64,000 nt of DNA from Micrococcus sp. EYE_212 (GCF_023147585.1 NZ_JAHXOZ010000010.1:1-64000), one strand, 5' to 3'. Counted from the stretch's first letter, positions 50,458 through 59,237 are shown. Translations and numbers: made by a program. Notes: generated from the sequence alone by a model not told the origin.

Positions 50458-51134
50458 GACTGGCCCGCCTTGTACCCCACGCCGCGGACGGTCAGCACCA
50501 CGGACGGGTTCTCGGGGTCACGCTCCACCTTCGAGCGCAGGCGCTGGACGTGGACGTTGACGAGGCGGGTGTCCGCCTGATGACGGTAGCCCCAGACCTC
50601 CTCGAGCAGCATCTCGCGCGTGAAGGCCTGACGCGGCTTGCGGGCCAGCGCCACGAGGAGGTCGAACTCAAGGGGCGTGAGCGAGAGGGCGGTGCCGCCG
50701 CGGGTGACCTGGTGGCCGGCCACGTCGATCTCCACGTCCCCGATGCGCAGCAGCTCCGCGGGGCGGGTCTCGCCCTCGCGCAGGCGCGCGCGCACCCGGG
50801 CCACGAGCTCGGCCGGCTTGAAGGGCTTGGGCACGTAGTCGTCCGCGCCGGACTCCAGCCCGCGGACCACGTCCGCGGTGTCGGACTTGGCCGTGAGCAT
50901 CACGATCGGCACGTCCGACTCGGCGCGGATCAGCTTGCAGACCTCGATCCCGTCGATGCCGGGCAGCATGAGGTCCAGCAGCACGAGGTCCGGGCGCTCG
51001 GCGCGGAACGTCGGCAGAGCGGACGTGCCGTCGGCGGCGAACGCGGGCTCGAAGCCGTCGTTGGTCAGGACGATGCCGATCATCTCCGCGAGCGCCTCGT
51101 CGTCGTCCACCACCAGGATCTTGGCCCTGCTCAT
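50454..51134 (-). CDS. mtrA: response regulator MtrA
   Basis: OmpR-class response regulator, essential in mycobacteria, controlling peptidoglycan hydrolases (including rpf genes) and replication. 226 residues: a receiver domain with the phospho-acceptor Asp in LVLLDLMLPGIDGIEV (residue about 53), LTAKSD and Lys in VPKPFKPAELVARV, then a winged helix (about 130-226; LTPLEFDLLVALARKP and TVRGVGYKAG). GGAGG precedes the ATG. It heads the mtrA-mtrB-lpqB operon. Confidence 0.96.
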   Translation of the reverse strand: MSRAKILVVDDDEALAEMIGIVLTNDGFEPAFAADGTSALPTFRAERPDLVLLDLMLPGIDGIEVCKLIRAESDVPIVMLTAKSDTADVVRGLESGADDYVPKPFKPAELVARVRARLREGETRPAELLRIGDVEIDVAGHQVTRGGTALSLTPLEFDLLVALARKPRQAFTREMLLEEVWGYRHQADTRLVNVHVQRLRSKVERDPENPSVVLTVRGVGYKAGQS

Positions 51135-51302
51135 CGTTCCTCCTCGTCCGCTTCACGTCCGGGCGTCCCCGACACTTCGGATCGTAGCGCCCCGGGCGGA
51201 CGCCGGGCGCCCTCGGCCGTCACCGCCGCCCGGAACGTCACCGATTCGTGACGACGGCCGACCCCGGTGGGAACCCTGCGCCGCCCGCGGACATGATGGG
51301 GC

Positions 51303-52019
51303 ATGGACACCTCCTCGACTCCGCCGCTGACGGACCTCGGCGACGACGCCCTCTGGGCCCGCGTGCGGGGCGACGACGCCGGCGCCTTCGCCGCCGTCTT
51401 CGATCGCCATCAGGCGCGAGTGCACCGTCACGCCCGGCGCTGGACGGTCACGCCGCACGACGCCGACGACCTCGTGGCCGCAGTGGTCCTGGAGGCATGG
51501 CGCCGCCGGGAGGACGTGAGCGTCGTGGACGGATCCGTCCTCCCCTGGCTCCTCGCCGCCGCCAACAACGTCCAGCGCAATCGTGCCCGCTCCGCCGTGC
51601 GCGGCAGCCGTGCCATGGAGCGGCTGCGCCGCCGCAGCGCGATGTCGGCCCCCGACCACGCGGACGACGTCGCCGAGCTCGTCGACGCCGAGCGGCGCGC
51701 CGACACCGTCCGGCGGGCGTTCGCGCGGCTCGACCCGATCGCCCAGGACGTCCTGACCCTCTGCGTGCTGGAGGACCACCCGATGGCCGCTGCGGCCGAG
51801 GTGCTCGGCTGTCCCGTCGGCACCGTGAAGTCACGGCTGAACCGGGCCCGGCGCAGCCTGCGCCGGGCCCTCGAGGACACCGCACCGGACGCCCCCGTCA
51901 CCGCCCTCCCCTCGGTGCCGGCCGCCGGCCCCGTCCCTGCCCGCCATTCCGACACGCCTCGCATCGTCACCCGCCCCGCGTCGCCCACCCTCACCGAGAG
52001 GACCGCCTCATGTCCGTGA
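51303..52019 (+). CDS. ECF-type RNA polymerase sigma factor
   Basis: 238-residue extracytoplasmic-function sigma factor. Region 2 (about 28-92) reads FAAVFDRHQARVHRHARRWT and DADDLVAAVVLEAWRRRED; region 4 (about 135-190) reads FARLDPIAQDVLTLCVLEDH and AAAEVLGCPVGTVKSRLNRA. A 45-residue Pro/Ala tail follows. There is no Shine-Dalgarno. Its last ten bases overlap the next gene, which codes a CU044_5270-like protein; this pairing is common in actinobacteria. Confidence 0.88.
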   Translation: MDTSSTPPLTDLGDDALWARVRGDDAGAFAAVFDRHQARVHRHARRWTVTPHDADDLVAAVVLEAWRRREDVSVVDGSVLPWLLAAANNVQRNRARSAVRGSRAMERLRRRSAMSAPDHADDVAELVDAERRADTVRRAFARLDPIAQDVLTLCVLEDHPMAAAAEVLGCPVGTVKSRLNRARRSLRRALEDTAPDAPVTALPSVPAAGPVPARHSDTPRIVTRPASPTLTERTASCP

Positions 52020-52917
52020 GCACCCGTCACCAGCCCCCTGCCGACGCGCTCGGCCCCGCCCTCGACTCCGCACTGCTCGGCCGCGCAGACCGCTCCCCCT
52101 CCCCCGATCGGGTCGCGGCGCTGCGGGATCGCATCCTGGAGGACGCCTCGTCGGAGGCGGTCCTCCCGGCCTCGGAGACCGACTCCTCGCGCCGTCCCCG
52201 CGCTCAGCGGTGGCTCGCCGCGGCCGCCGTCGGCGCCGTCGTCGTCACGGGCCTCGGCGTGGTGCCGGGTGACGTCGCGGAGGCGGAGGCGAGCCAGGTC
52301 CTCGCCGACACGGCCGCGACGCCGTCGACGTGCCCGATCCGACGCTCGCGGCGGACGGCAGCGTGCTCTCCCAGGAGCCCTCGACCTCCTACCGGGCGGA
52401 CGCGATGGGGCCGGGCAGCCTGCCGCAGAGGCTCGAGGTCGACAGTCTCGAGGAGGTGCCCCGGGATCCCGACCAGCTGATCCGGTTCTTCCGGGACCGG
52501 TATCACGGCGGCTCCGCCTCGAGGGACGAGAACCTGTTCGTGCAGCTGACCGACACGCTGCGCGAGCCCGGCCTCCCCGCCGACCTGCGTCGAGGCCTCG
52601 TCGCGGCCCTGGCCCAGGCACCCGGGGTCCGGGTGGAGGAGGCGGTCACGCTGTCCGATGGGCGCACGGGCGTCGGCGTGAGCCGCGCCGAAGTCCTGCG
52701 GATGGGCGCCGTCGAGCAGATGGTGCTGGACCCGACCACGGGGCAGGTGATCGGCGAGCGCGATCTCGTCGGATTCGGCGTCGGGGAGTTCGGGACGACG
52801 GAGGTCGTCTCGGAGTCGACCACCCGGCTCTCGATCGTCGACGAGGCCCCGAGGGCCCAGGTGCACATCGACGACCACAGGGGACCGAACGGGGAGGACA
52901 TCACCCACCTCCCCTGA
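52010..52917 (+). pseudogene. CU044_5270-family protein, frameshifted
   Basis: The frame from ATG 52010 codes a cytoplasmic N-terminus with ADRSPSPDRVAALRDRIL, a membrane segment (RWLAAAAVGAVVVTGLGVV, about 66-84) and ASQVLADTAAT, then turns to meaningless Arg/Pro-rich sequence. The continuation lies one frame away, from about 52325 to the stop at 52917 (VDVPDPTLAADGSVL, then YRADAMGPGSLPQRL and a folded domain). A single missing base (or two extra) near 52310-52330 explains this. Joined, the product is about 300 residues, like intact CU044_5270 proteins, which follow ECF sigma genes and may sense signals outside the membrane. It may be a real mutation or a sequencing error. Confidence 0.75.
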
Positions 52918-52937
52918 ACCCCGGGACACCCGTCGTC

Positions 52938-54065
52938 TCAGCCGAGGAGCTCGCCGACCCGCGCGTCGAGCTCCTCGGCGTCGGTGCGCAGCCGGCGCAG
53001 CACGGCTGCGTCGTGCCGCCCGCCGACCGTCAGCGTCACGCGGCGCAGCAGGGCGGGGTCCATGCCCATCCGGTCCCACGTCCGGACGATCGTCGCGGGC
53101 CGCTCGGCGGTGCGCAGGGTGACGCGGCGGCCGGCGTCGGCCCAGCCCGCGACGACGCCCCACTCCTCAGGCGTGGCGCCCGGCCCCTCGAGCGCGCCCA
53201 CGGGGAGCACGAGGGACACCGGCTGCCGCGTCGTCCCCGACTCCGACGGGGGCGGCGCGTCCGGGAGCGCCTCGGCCGCGAGCGCAGCCAGCGCGGCGTG
53301 GTCCGGCGCGCCGTCCTCGGACCCCACGCCCGCCCGGCCCGGAGCGAGCCACGCATCCTCGATCCCCCCGCGCGCCATGAGCCCGGTGAGCAGCTCGCGC
53401 CACACGTGCCGCGCCTCGTCTCGGGGCATCGAGCGCACGGTGCGGTATCCGCTCGCGGTGGGCAGGGCTCCGGCGAGCACCGCGGCGGCCCACGGCTCGT
53501 CCAGCACGACGCCGAGGCGGCGCGCCCCGGTGGTCTCCCGCAGGCGCCCGAGCGCCTCGATGAGCCCTTCCCGGTAGGACTCGGCGACGTCGCGGCGTGC
53601 ACCGGCGTCGATGAGCACGCGTTCACCGCCGGGCAGCCACAGCGCCCCGAGCAGACTCAGCGGCCCGCGCACGCGCACCGCGAGGCGCTCGGTGGAGACC
53701 CCCTCGGCGCCGGCCGTGTCTGCCCAGCGGTGGGCGTCCTCGCGCCAGAAGGACACCGCCCGCCGCCGGTCCATGCCGGAGCCGACGACACCGGGCGGGC
53801 TCACCCGCCAGCCGTGGGGCTGCAGGTCCACGGGGAGCTCGTGCAGGAGGGCGGCCGAGCGTCCCACGTCGTCCGCGCCGGGGCCGCGGTCCGGCAGCTC
53901 GGGGAGCACGGGCCAGTGCTGGCCCTCGAGCTCCCCGTGGGTCGCGCGGTGGGCCTCCGCGGCATCGGACCCGGACCACGGGGACCCGCCGAGGGCGCGC
54001 ACCGACGTCGCCGACGGTGGCTCAGTGGCGACCGGCTCAGGCACGGGCCCCTCCGTCAGCATCAC
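52938..54065 (-). CDS. MetE/UROD-like protein (Rv3015c type)
   Basis: 375-residue relative of cobalamin-independent methionine synthase and uroporphyrinogen decarboxylase, much shorter than MetE. The N-terminal block GSSP-type motif is here ALGGSPWSGSDAAEAHRATH, followed by HWPVLPELPDRGPGADDVG and later VSTERLAVRVRGPLSLLGAL. The metal-binding His/Cys set of MetE cannot be recognised, so methionine synthesis is doubtful. The neighbourhood with mnmA matches the Rv3015c region. It starts at GTG 54065 with AGGA eight bases before it, and overlaps chorismate mutase by 29 bases. Confidence 0.75.
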   Translation of the reverse strand: MMLTEGPVPEPVATEPPSATSVRALGGSPWSGSDAAEAHRATHGELEGQHWPVLPELPDRGPGADDVGRSAALLHELPVDLQPHGWRVSPPGVVGSGMDRRRAVSFWREDAHRWADTAGAEGVSTERLAVRVRGPLSLLGALWLPGGERVLIDAGARRDVAESYREGLIEALGRLRETTGARRLGVVLDEPWAAAVLAGALPTASGYRTVRSMPRDEARHVWRELLTGLMARGGIEDAWLAPGRAGVGSEDGAPDHAALAALAAEALPDAPPPSESGTTRQPVSLVLPVGALEGPGATPEEWGVVAGWADAGRRVTLRTAERPATIVRTWDRMGMDPALLRRVTLTVGGRHDAAVLRRLRTDAEELDARVGELLG

Positions 54066-54453
54066 GGGCGGCGTCCTGCCGGACCACGGGGACCGTTCCG
54101 GTGCGGGGGCCGACGTCCTCGCCCGCCGCGATGGCGCGGTGGTGGCGGATGACCTCGGCGATGACGAAGTTCAGGAACTTCTGGGCGAACGCGGGCTCGA
54201 GCTCGGCGTCGTGGGCGAGGCGCTGGAGGCGCTCGATCTGCGCGGCCTCTCGTCCCGGATCCGAGGGAGGGAGGTCGTGCTCGGCCTTCAGCCGGCCGAC
54301 GCGCTGCGTGAACTTGAAGCGCTCGGCGAGGAGGTAGACGAGCGAGGCGTCGATGTTGTCGATGCTTCCGCGGATCGCGAAGAGCTCGTCGAGGACGGCC
54401 GGGTCGGTGGACGCGTCGAGGGAGCTGGCATGCGGGTCGTAGTCGGCGCTCAT
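54037..54453 (-). CDS. chorismate mutase (AroQ type)
   Basis: 138 residues. The AroQ-fold helices contain LDELFAIRGSIDNIDASLVY, LAERFKFTQRVGRLKAEHDL (with the substrate-binding Arg and Lys) and a C-terminal FLNFVIAEVIRHHR. It catalyses chorismate to prephenate for Phe and Tyr. No signal peptide, so it is the cytoplasmic form. The -10 of its likely leaderless promoter overlaps the mnmA stop. The C-terminal 25 residues are acidic and variable. Confidence 0.9.
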   Translation of the reverse strand: MSADYDPHASSLDASTDPAVLDELFAIRGSIDNIDASLVYLLAERFKFTQRVGRLKAEHDLPPSDPGREAAQIERLQRLAHDAELEPAFAQKFLNFVIAEVIRHHRAIAAGEDVGPRTGTVPVVRQDAARDADGGARA

Positions 54454-54460
54454 GACGGGA

Positions 54461-54466
54461 AGACTA
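54461..54466 (-). promoter_or_regulatory. -10 element of chorismate mutase gene
   Basis: Minus-strand TAGTCT ends seven bases before the ATG at 54453; its first three bases are the TAG stop codon of mnmA. Confidence 0.4.
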
Positions 54467-55600
54467 CGCACCCGCGGGAGCGGCGAGGCGGGCGTTGCGC
54501 GCGGCGTCGATGGTGGCCTGGCCGAGCACGCGCGTGCCCCGGTAGAGCACGGCGGACTGTCCGGGGGCGACCCCGCGCAGTGCCGCGGCGGGCTCGATCT
54601 CCCAACGGGGGGCGCCGTCGTCGCCGGCGGCCTGGCGGGCGCGGGCCGGGACGATCTCGCCGTGGGCGCGGAACTGCAGCTCGCAGTCGAACCAGTGCCC
54701 GGCGGCGGCCTCCGGCAGCGGCGACCCCGCCCACGTCGGGCGGATGCCGGTGATGCGGTCCACGTCCAGCAGGTCGCGGCCGCCGACCACCACCGTGTTG
54801 TCCTTCGGGCGCACCTCCAGGACGAAGCGGGGCCGGCCGTCGGCGGCCGGGCGGCCGATGGCCAGCCCCTTGCGCTGGCCCACGGTGTAGGCCTGGGCGC
54901 CGGCGTGGGTGCCGAGGCGCTCGCCGTCGGGGCCGACGATGGGGCCGGGCTCGAGCTCGATGCGCTCGGCGAGCCAGCCGCGCGTGTCCCCGTCAGGGAT
55001 GAAGCAGATGTCGTGGGAGTCCGGCTTCTGGGCGACCGTGAGGCCGCGCTCGGCCGCCTCGGCGCGCACGAGCGCCTTGGACGGGGTGTCCGCCAGCGGG
55101 AAGAGGCAGTGGGCCACCTGGTCCGCGGTCAGCACGCCGAGGACATACGACTGGTCCTTCGCGTCGTCGGCGGCGCGGTGGAGCTCGAGCGCCCCGTCCG
55201 CGCCGGGGCGCACGGCGGCGTAGTGGCCCGTGCAGACGGCGTCGAAGCCGAGCTCGAGGGCACGCTCGAGCAGGGCCGCGAACTTGATCTTCTCGTTGCA
55301 GCGCAGGCACGGGTTGGGCGTGCGGCCCGCGGCGTACTCGGCCACGAAGTCGTCCACCACGTCCTCCTGGAACCGCTCGGAGAAGTCCCACGTGTAGAAG
55401 GGGATGCCGAGCCGCTCGCACGCACGCCACGCGTCCTGCGCGTCCTCGATGGTGCAGCAGCCCCGCGAGCCGGTCCGCAGCAGGCCCGGCATGCGAGACA
55501 GCGCCAGGTGCACCCCGACGACGTCGTGACCGGCGTCCACCGCCCGCGCGGCGGCCACGGCCGAGTCCACTCCCCCGGACATGGCGGCGAGGACCTTCAT
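54464..55600 (-). CDS. mnmA: tRNA 2-thiouridylase MnmA
   Basis: Forms 2-thiouridine at position 34 of tRNAs for Lys, Glu and Gln using ATP and sulfur passed from a cysteine desulfurase. The 378-residue protein has the PP-loop [17 protein letters not shown] at the N-terminus, the persulfide cysteine pair in [12 protein letters not shown] (near 100) and the second catalytic Cys in [11 protein letters not shown] (near 196). The C-terminus is a beta-barrel tRNA-binding domain. AAAGG precedes the ATG. It lies downstream of the desulfurase gene. Confidence 0.95.
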   Translation of the reverse strand: MKVLAAMSGGVDSAVAAARAVDAGHDVVGVHLALSRMPGLLRTGSRGCCTIEDAQDAWRACERLGIPFYTWDFSERFQEDVVDDFVAEYAAGRTPNPCLRCNEKIKFAALLERALELGFDAVCTGHYAAVRPGADGALELHRAADDAKDQSYVLGVLTADQVAHCLFPLADTPSKALVRAEAAERGLTVAQKPDSHDICFIPDGDTRGWLAERIELEPGPIVGPDGERLGTHAGAQAYTVGQRKGLAIGRPAADGRPRFVLEVRPKDNTVVVGGRDLLDVDRITGIRPTWAGSPLPEAAAGHWFDCELQFRAHGEIVPARARQAAGDDGAPRWEIEPAAALRGVAPGQSAVLYRGTRVLGQATIDAARNARLAAPAGA

Positions 55601-55633
55601 GGGGATGCCTTTCGACGGGGAGCAGGGCTGGAC

Positions 55634-55639
55634 AGTCTA
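55634..55639 (-). promoter_or_regulatory. mnmA -10 element
   Basis: Minus-strand TAGACT lies 33 bases before the mnmA ATG, giving a short leader with its own ribosome binding site. It is therefore different from the leaderless class. Confidence 0.4.
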
Positions 55640-55852
55640 CCGAGCCGGCCCCAAGACCGTGCATGGTCGCCGCCGCCCGATGGGTCCTCCTGCCGCGAAG
55701 GCGCGGGGGGGGATCAGGAGCGCAGCCGCCAGCACCGCAGAGAGGCCCAACCCCCACCAGAAGAGCGTCCCGGCCGCTCGGTGACGACAGGCACGCCTCT
55801 GCACTCGACGCCGTCCCCGTCGGCATGTCCCCTCCATCTGCCGCGCGCTCAC
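55637..55852 (-). CDS. possible small membrane protein, weak
   Basis: The 311-base gap between the desulfurase stop and mnmA holds one open frame of 71 codons (GTG 55852, or ATG about 55835) on the same strand. After a basic stretch it codes one good membrane segment, LFWWGLGLSAVLAAALLIPP, then AFAAGG. No ribosome binding site or homology supports it, and its end overlaps the mnmA promoter. It could be a real small protein or chance. Confidence 0.25.
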   Translation of the reverse strand: MSARQMEGTCRRGRRRVQRRACRHRAAGTLFWWGLGLSAVLAAALLIPPRAFAAGGPIGRRRPCTVLGPAR

Positions 55853-55911
55853 GCGACCCCAGGGCAGACGATCACCTCAGCGCCCCCAGGACGAGGGGCT
55901 TCATCGACTGC

Positions 55912-57132
55912 TCACCGTCCGGAAGGACGCAGCCGCCCCAGCGCCCCCACGAGCGCCGCCACGTCCTCCGCCGTGCTCGTGTGCCCCAGCGTGAACCGCT
56001 GCGTCGCCCGCGCATCCGCCTCGGTCCGCCCCGGCAGCGCGAGCACCACGTGGGACGGCTCGGCGACGCCGGCCGTGCACGCCGAGCCGGAGGACGTGTC
56101 CAGCCCGGCCATGTCGAAGCCGAACAGCAGCGCATCCGCGCTCTTCCCCGGCACGGTGACATGCACGTTCCCCGGCAGCCGCCGTGTCCCGGCGGGCAGC
56201 CGCTCCCCCGTGGCCGGGTCCACATCGCGCGGCCCGGTGAGCGTCACGCCCCCCACCGCGTCGACGGCGGCGATCACCTCGTCCCGCAGCGCACCGAGGC
56301 GCTCGGCCTCGCCCGACTGCTCGGCCACCGCCTCCTCGACGGCGGCCGCCAGCGCCGCCGCCAGCGCCGCCGACACCGTCCCGGAGCGCAGGCGCCGTTC
56401 CTGCCCTCCGCCGTGCGCCACCGGCTCGAGCGACACGTCCCGCCGCACGAGCAGCGCCCCCACGCCGACGGGCGCGCCGAGCTTGTGCCCCGACAGGGCG
56501 AGCGTCGCCGGCCCGGACCCTGCGAAGTCCACGGGCACCGCGCCCACGGCCTGCACCGCGTCGGTGTGCATAGGCACCCCGTGCTGCGCCGCGATCCGTG
56601 CCGCCTCCGCCACGGGCTGCACCGTGCCGATCTCGTTGTTCGCCCACATCAGCGTCGCCAGTGCCGTGCGGTGCGGCGCCTCCGCGAGGGCCGCCGCCCA
56701 CGCGCCGAGGTCGACGGCGCCGTCGTCGTCCACCGGGACGAGCACCGACTCGGCGCCCTCATGGGCCACGAGCCAGTCGACCGTGTCCAGGACGGCGTGG
56801 TGCTCGATCCCGGTGTGCACGATCCGCGTGCGGCCCCGGTCCGCCGCGCGGCGCGCGCGGAAGAGCCCCTGGACGGCGAGGTTGTCCGCCTCCGTGCCCC
56901 CGGAGGTCAGCACCACCTCGGACGGGTGCGCCCCGACGGCGGCCGCGATGCGCTCGCGGGACTCCTCGAGCCCCAGCTTGGCGCGGCGGCCCGTGGCGTG
57001 CAGCGAGGCGGGGTTGCCCACCTCCCCGGCCGCGCCGGCGAACGCCGCGAGCGCCGCGGGCCGCGCCGGGGTCGTCGCGGCGTGGTCCAGGTAGACGCGT
57101 CGGGGCGTGGTCACGGGGCGGGTCTCGGGCAC
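55912..57132 (-). CDS. cysteine desulfurase (IscS/NifS-like)
   Basis: Pyridoxal-phosphate enzyme taking sulfur from cysteine, 406 residues. It has the start VYLDHAATTPARPAAL, TSGGTEADNLAVQG and IEHHAVLDT. The PLP lysine is in LALSGHKLGAPVGVG near residue 205, and the mobile active-site Cys in TSSGSACTAGVAEPSHV near 340. The short loop before the Cys is that of the IscS class. No iscU or other cluster genes adjoin, so its main role here is probably sulfur supply to MnmA, encoded next. It starts at GTG with a leaderless-type -10. Confidence 0.92.
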   Translation of the reverse strand: MPETRPVTTPRRVYLDHAATTPARPAALAAFAGAAGEVGNPASLHATGRRAKLGLEESRERIAAAVGAHPSEVVLTSGGTEADNLAVQGLFRARRAADRGRTRIVHTGIEHHAVLDTVDWLVAHEGAESVLVPVDDDGAVDLGAWAAALAEAPHRTALATLMWANNEIGTVQPVAEAARIAAQHGVPMHTDAVQAVGAVPVDFAGSGPATLALSGHKLGAPVGVGALLVRRDVSLEPVAHGGGQERRLRSGTVSAALAAALAAAVEEAVAEQSGEAERLGALRDEVIAAVDAVGGVTLTGPRDVDPATGERLPAGTRRLPGNVHVTVPGKSADALLFGFDMAGLDTSSGSACTAGVAEPSHVVLALPGRTEADARATQRFTLGHTSTAEDVAALVGALGRLRPSGR

Positions 57133-57138
57133 GGGGCG

Positions 57139-57144
57139 AGTCTA
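57139..57144 (-). promoter_or_regulatory. -10 element of leaderless desulfurase gene
   Basis: Minus-strand TAGACT ends six bases before the GTG at 57132. Confidence 0.5.
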
Positions 57145-57176
57145 CGGAGCGCGGGCACGGACGCCGCCGCCGCCCC

Positions 57177-57875
57177 TCAGCGCAGCGCCGCGAAGGCCTC
57201 CACGGCGCGCGTGGGGCCGGCCACGAGCAGCGTGTCCTCGGGCACGAGCACGTGATGGCCGGGCGGGTACGCCCATCCGTCGCCGCTGCGCAGGGCGACG
57301 ACGCGCACCCCGGTCTCCCCCGCCAACCCGGCCGAGCGCAGGTCCTGCCCGAGGTGGCGCTGAGGCGCGGACGTGCGCACGATCGCGAAGCCGGGCTCGA
57401 CCTCCACGAAGTCGTCGAGGGCGTTGAGCACGAGGTGGGCCACGCGGCGGCCCATGTCCCGCTCGGGGTGGACCACGTGGGCCACGCCCAGCTGCTGGAG
57501 GATCGCGCCGTGCCGGGGGTCGTTGGCCTTGGCCCACAGATGCGTGACGCCGAAGCGCAGCATCAGCGAGGTCGTCAGCACGGACCCCGCGAGGTCTCCG
57601 CCGATCGCCACCACCACGTGGTCGGCCTCGTGCACGGACAGCTCGCGCATGGCCTCCTCGTCTGCGGTGTCGGCGCGCACCACGTAGGTGAGCCGGCCAT
57701 GGAGGGACTGGACGACGGCCGGGTCGTGGTCGACGCCCAGCACGTCACGGCCGGAGGCCATGAGCTCGAGGGCGACGGAGGCACCGAAGCGGCCGAGGCC
57801 GAGCACCACCACGGTGGAGCCCAGGGCGCCGGTGGACGGCTTGGCCGAGAACAGGGAGCGGAGCGGATCAGCCAA
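57177..57875 (-). CDS. ktrA: KtrA/TrkA-type potassium channel regulator
   Basis: Cytoplasmic ring-forming regulator of potassium uptake, 232 residues. An RCK_N domain with the nucleotide-binding motif VVVLGLGRFGASVALEL (near 22) and GVDHDPAVVQSL, then an RCK_C domain (about 150-232) in which cyclic di-AMP is bound in related proteins. The start is TTG at 57875, eight bases inside the end of ktrB, with GAGAGG seven bases upstream. Confidence 0.9.
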   Translation of the reverse strand: MADPLRSLFSAKPSTGALGSTVVVLGLGRFGASVALELMASGRDVLGVDHDPAVVQSLHGRLTYVVRADTADEEAMRELSVHEADHVVVAIGGDLAGSVLTTSLMLRFGVTHLWAKANDPRHGAILQQLGVAHVVHPERDMGRRVAHLVLNALDDFVEVEPGFAIVRTSAPQRHLGQDLRSAGLAGETGVRVVALRSGDGWAYPPGHHVLVPEDTLLVAGPTRAVEAFAALR

Positions 57876-59223
57876 TCAGGGGCCTCTCTTTCGGGAGTTC
57901 GTAGTGGCGCGTGCGGGTCTTGAGGGCCAGGGCGCCGGCCACGGTGGCCGGGCCGATGCGCCCCACGAACATGAGCACCATGAGCACCAGCTGCGCCAGC
58001 GGCGGAAGCTGGGCGGTGATGCCGGTGGACAGCCCCACGGTGGCGAACGCGGAGACGCATTCGAAGAGCACTTGGTCGGTGGTGAAGGACGTCATGCCCA
58101 TGAGCAGCACCGTCCCCGTGATCACCGCGGCGGCCGAGAGCATGATGACCGTGATCGCCTCGCGATGCGTCGAGCGGGACAGGCGGCGGCCCATCACGTT
58201 CACGGCCGCGTCGCCGCGCAGCTCGGTGACGACGACGGCGCCCAGCACCACGGCCGTCGTGATCTTCACGCCGCTCGCCGTGCCGGCCGGGCCGGCGCCG
58301 ATGAACATCAGCAGGTCCGTGGCCATGAGGGTGACGGGGTGCATCTGCCCGTAGTCGAGGGAGTTGAAGCCGGCGGTGCGGGTGGTGACCGACTGGAAGA
58401 ACGCGGCGAGGACGCGGGAGGCCGGGTCCAGGGCACCCAGCGTGCGCGGGTTGTTCCACTCCATCACGAGGTACATCGCGGTGCCCGCGGCCAGCAGCGC
58501 CACGGTGCCGACCACCACGATGCGCGCCGTGAGCGGCCAGCGGCTTGGCCTGCGGAAGTGCCGGACGAACGTGACGTACACGGGCAGGCCCAGGCCGCCG
58601 GCGATGATCGCGGCGGCGATCGGCAGGCACACGAACGGATCGGCCACGAAGTCCATGAGGTTCGCCGAGTGCAGGGCGAAGCCGGCGTTGTTGAACGCGG
58701 AGACGGCGTGGAAGAGCCCGTGCCACGCCGCGGTGGGCAGCGGCAGGCCGTGGCCGAGCCAGAACCGCAGGGTCAGGCACGCCGCCACGCTCAGCTCCAC
58801 CGCCGCGGAGACCGTCACGAGAAGGCGCAGCACGCCGGGCAGGTCCCCGATCCCGGAGGTGCGCGAGGAGGCGGCCGCGTCCAGCCGCTGGGTCAGCCCG
58901 AGGCGACGCATCACCAGCAGGCCCATCAGGGAGGCGAACGTCATCACGCCGAGGCCTCCGAGCTTGATCAGGCATAGGATGACGACCTGGCCGAACCCCG
59001 TCCAGAACGTCTCGGTGTCCACCACGCCGAGGCCCGTCACCGTGGTGGCGCTCGTGGCGGTGAAGGCCGCCTCGAGGAGCGTGGGCGCGCGGCCGGCATA
59101 GGACGCGGGCAGCCGCAGGGCGGCGGTGCCGAGCGCGATCACGACGAGGAAGGACAGGACGACCGCCTGCACGGGACGCAGCCGCGGACGGCCGGGCATG
59201 CGTGGCGCTGAGGGCATGGGCAC
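57868..59223 (-). CDS. ktrB: KtrB/TrkH-type potassium uptake channel
   Basis: Membrane subunit of the Ktr/Trk system, about 451 residues with four repeated M1-P-M2 units and filter regions such as TSATTVTGLGVVDTETF, SAFNNAGFALHS, TTRTAGFNSLDYG and SAFATVGLSTGIT, each with a filter glycine. This means selective potassium transport coupled to the membrane potential or sodium. I start it at GTG 59223, eight bases after a TAGACT hexamer; ATG 59217 is an alternative. The operon is ktrB-ktrA. Confidence 0.9.
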   Translation of the reverse strand: MPMPSAPRMPGRPRLRPVQAVVLSFLVVIALGTAALRLPASYAGRAPTLLEAAFTATSATTVTGLGVVDTETFWTGFGQVVILCLIKLGGLGVMTFASLMGLLVMRRLGLTQRLDAAASSRTSGIGDLPGVLRLLVTVSAAVELSVAACLTLRFWLGHGLPLPTAAWHGLFHAVSAFNNAGFALHSANLMDFVADPFVCLPIAAAIIAGGLGLPVYVTFVRHFRRPSRWPLTARIVVVGTVALLAAGTAMYLVMEWNNPRTLGALDPASRVLAAFFQSVTTRTAGFNSLDYGQMHPVTLMATDLLMFIGAGPAGTASGVKITTAVVLGAVVVTELRGDAAVNVMGRRLSRSTHREAITVIMLSAAAVITGTVLLMGMTSFTTDQVLFECVSAFATVGLSTGITAQLPPLAQLVLMVLMFVGRIGPATVAGALALKTRTRHYELPKERPLIG

Positions 59224-59231
59224 GAGCCGGG

Positions 59232-59237
59232 AGTCTA
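59232..59237 (-). promoter_or_regulatory. ktrBA -10 element
   Basis: Minus-strand TAGACT ends eight bases before GTG 59223; transcription would start at or next to the start codon. Confidence 0.4.
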
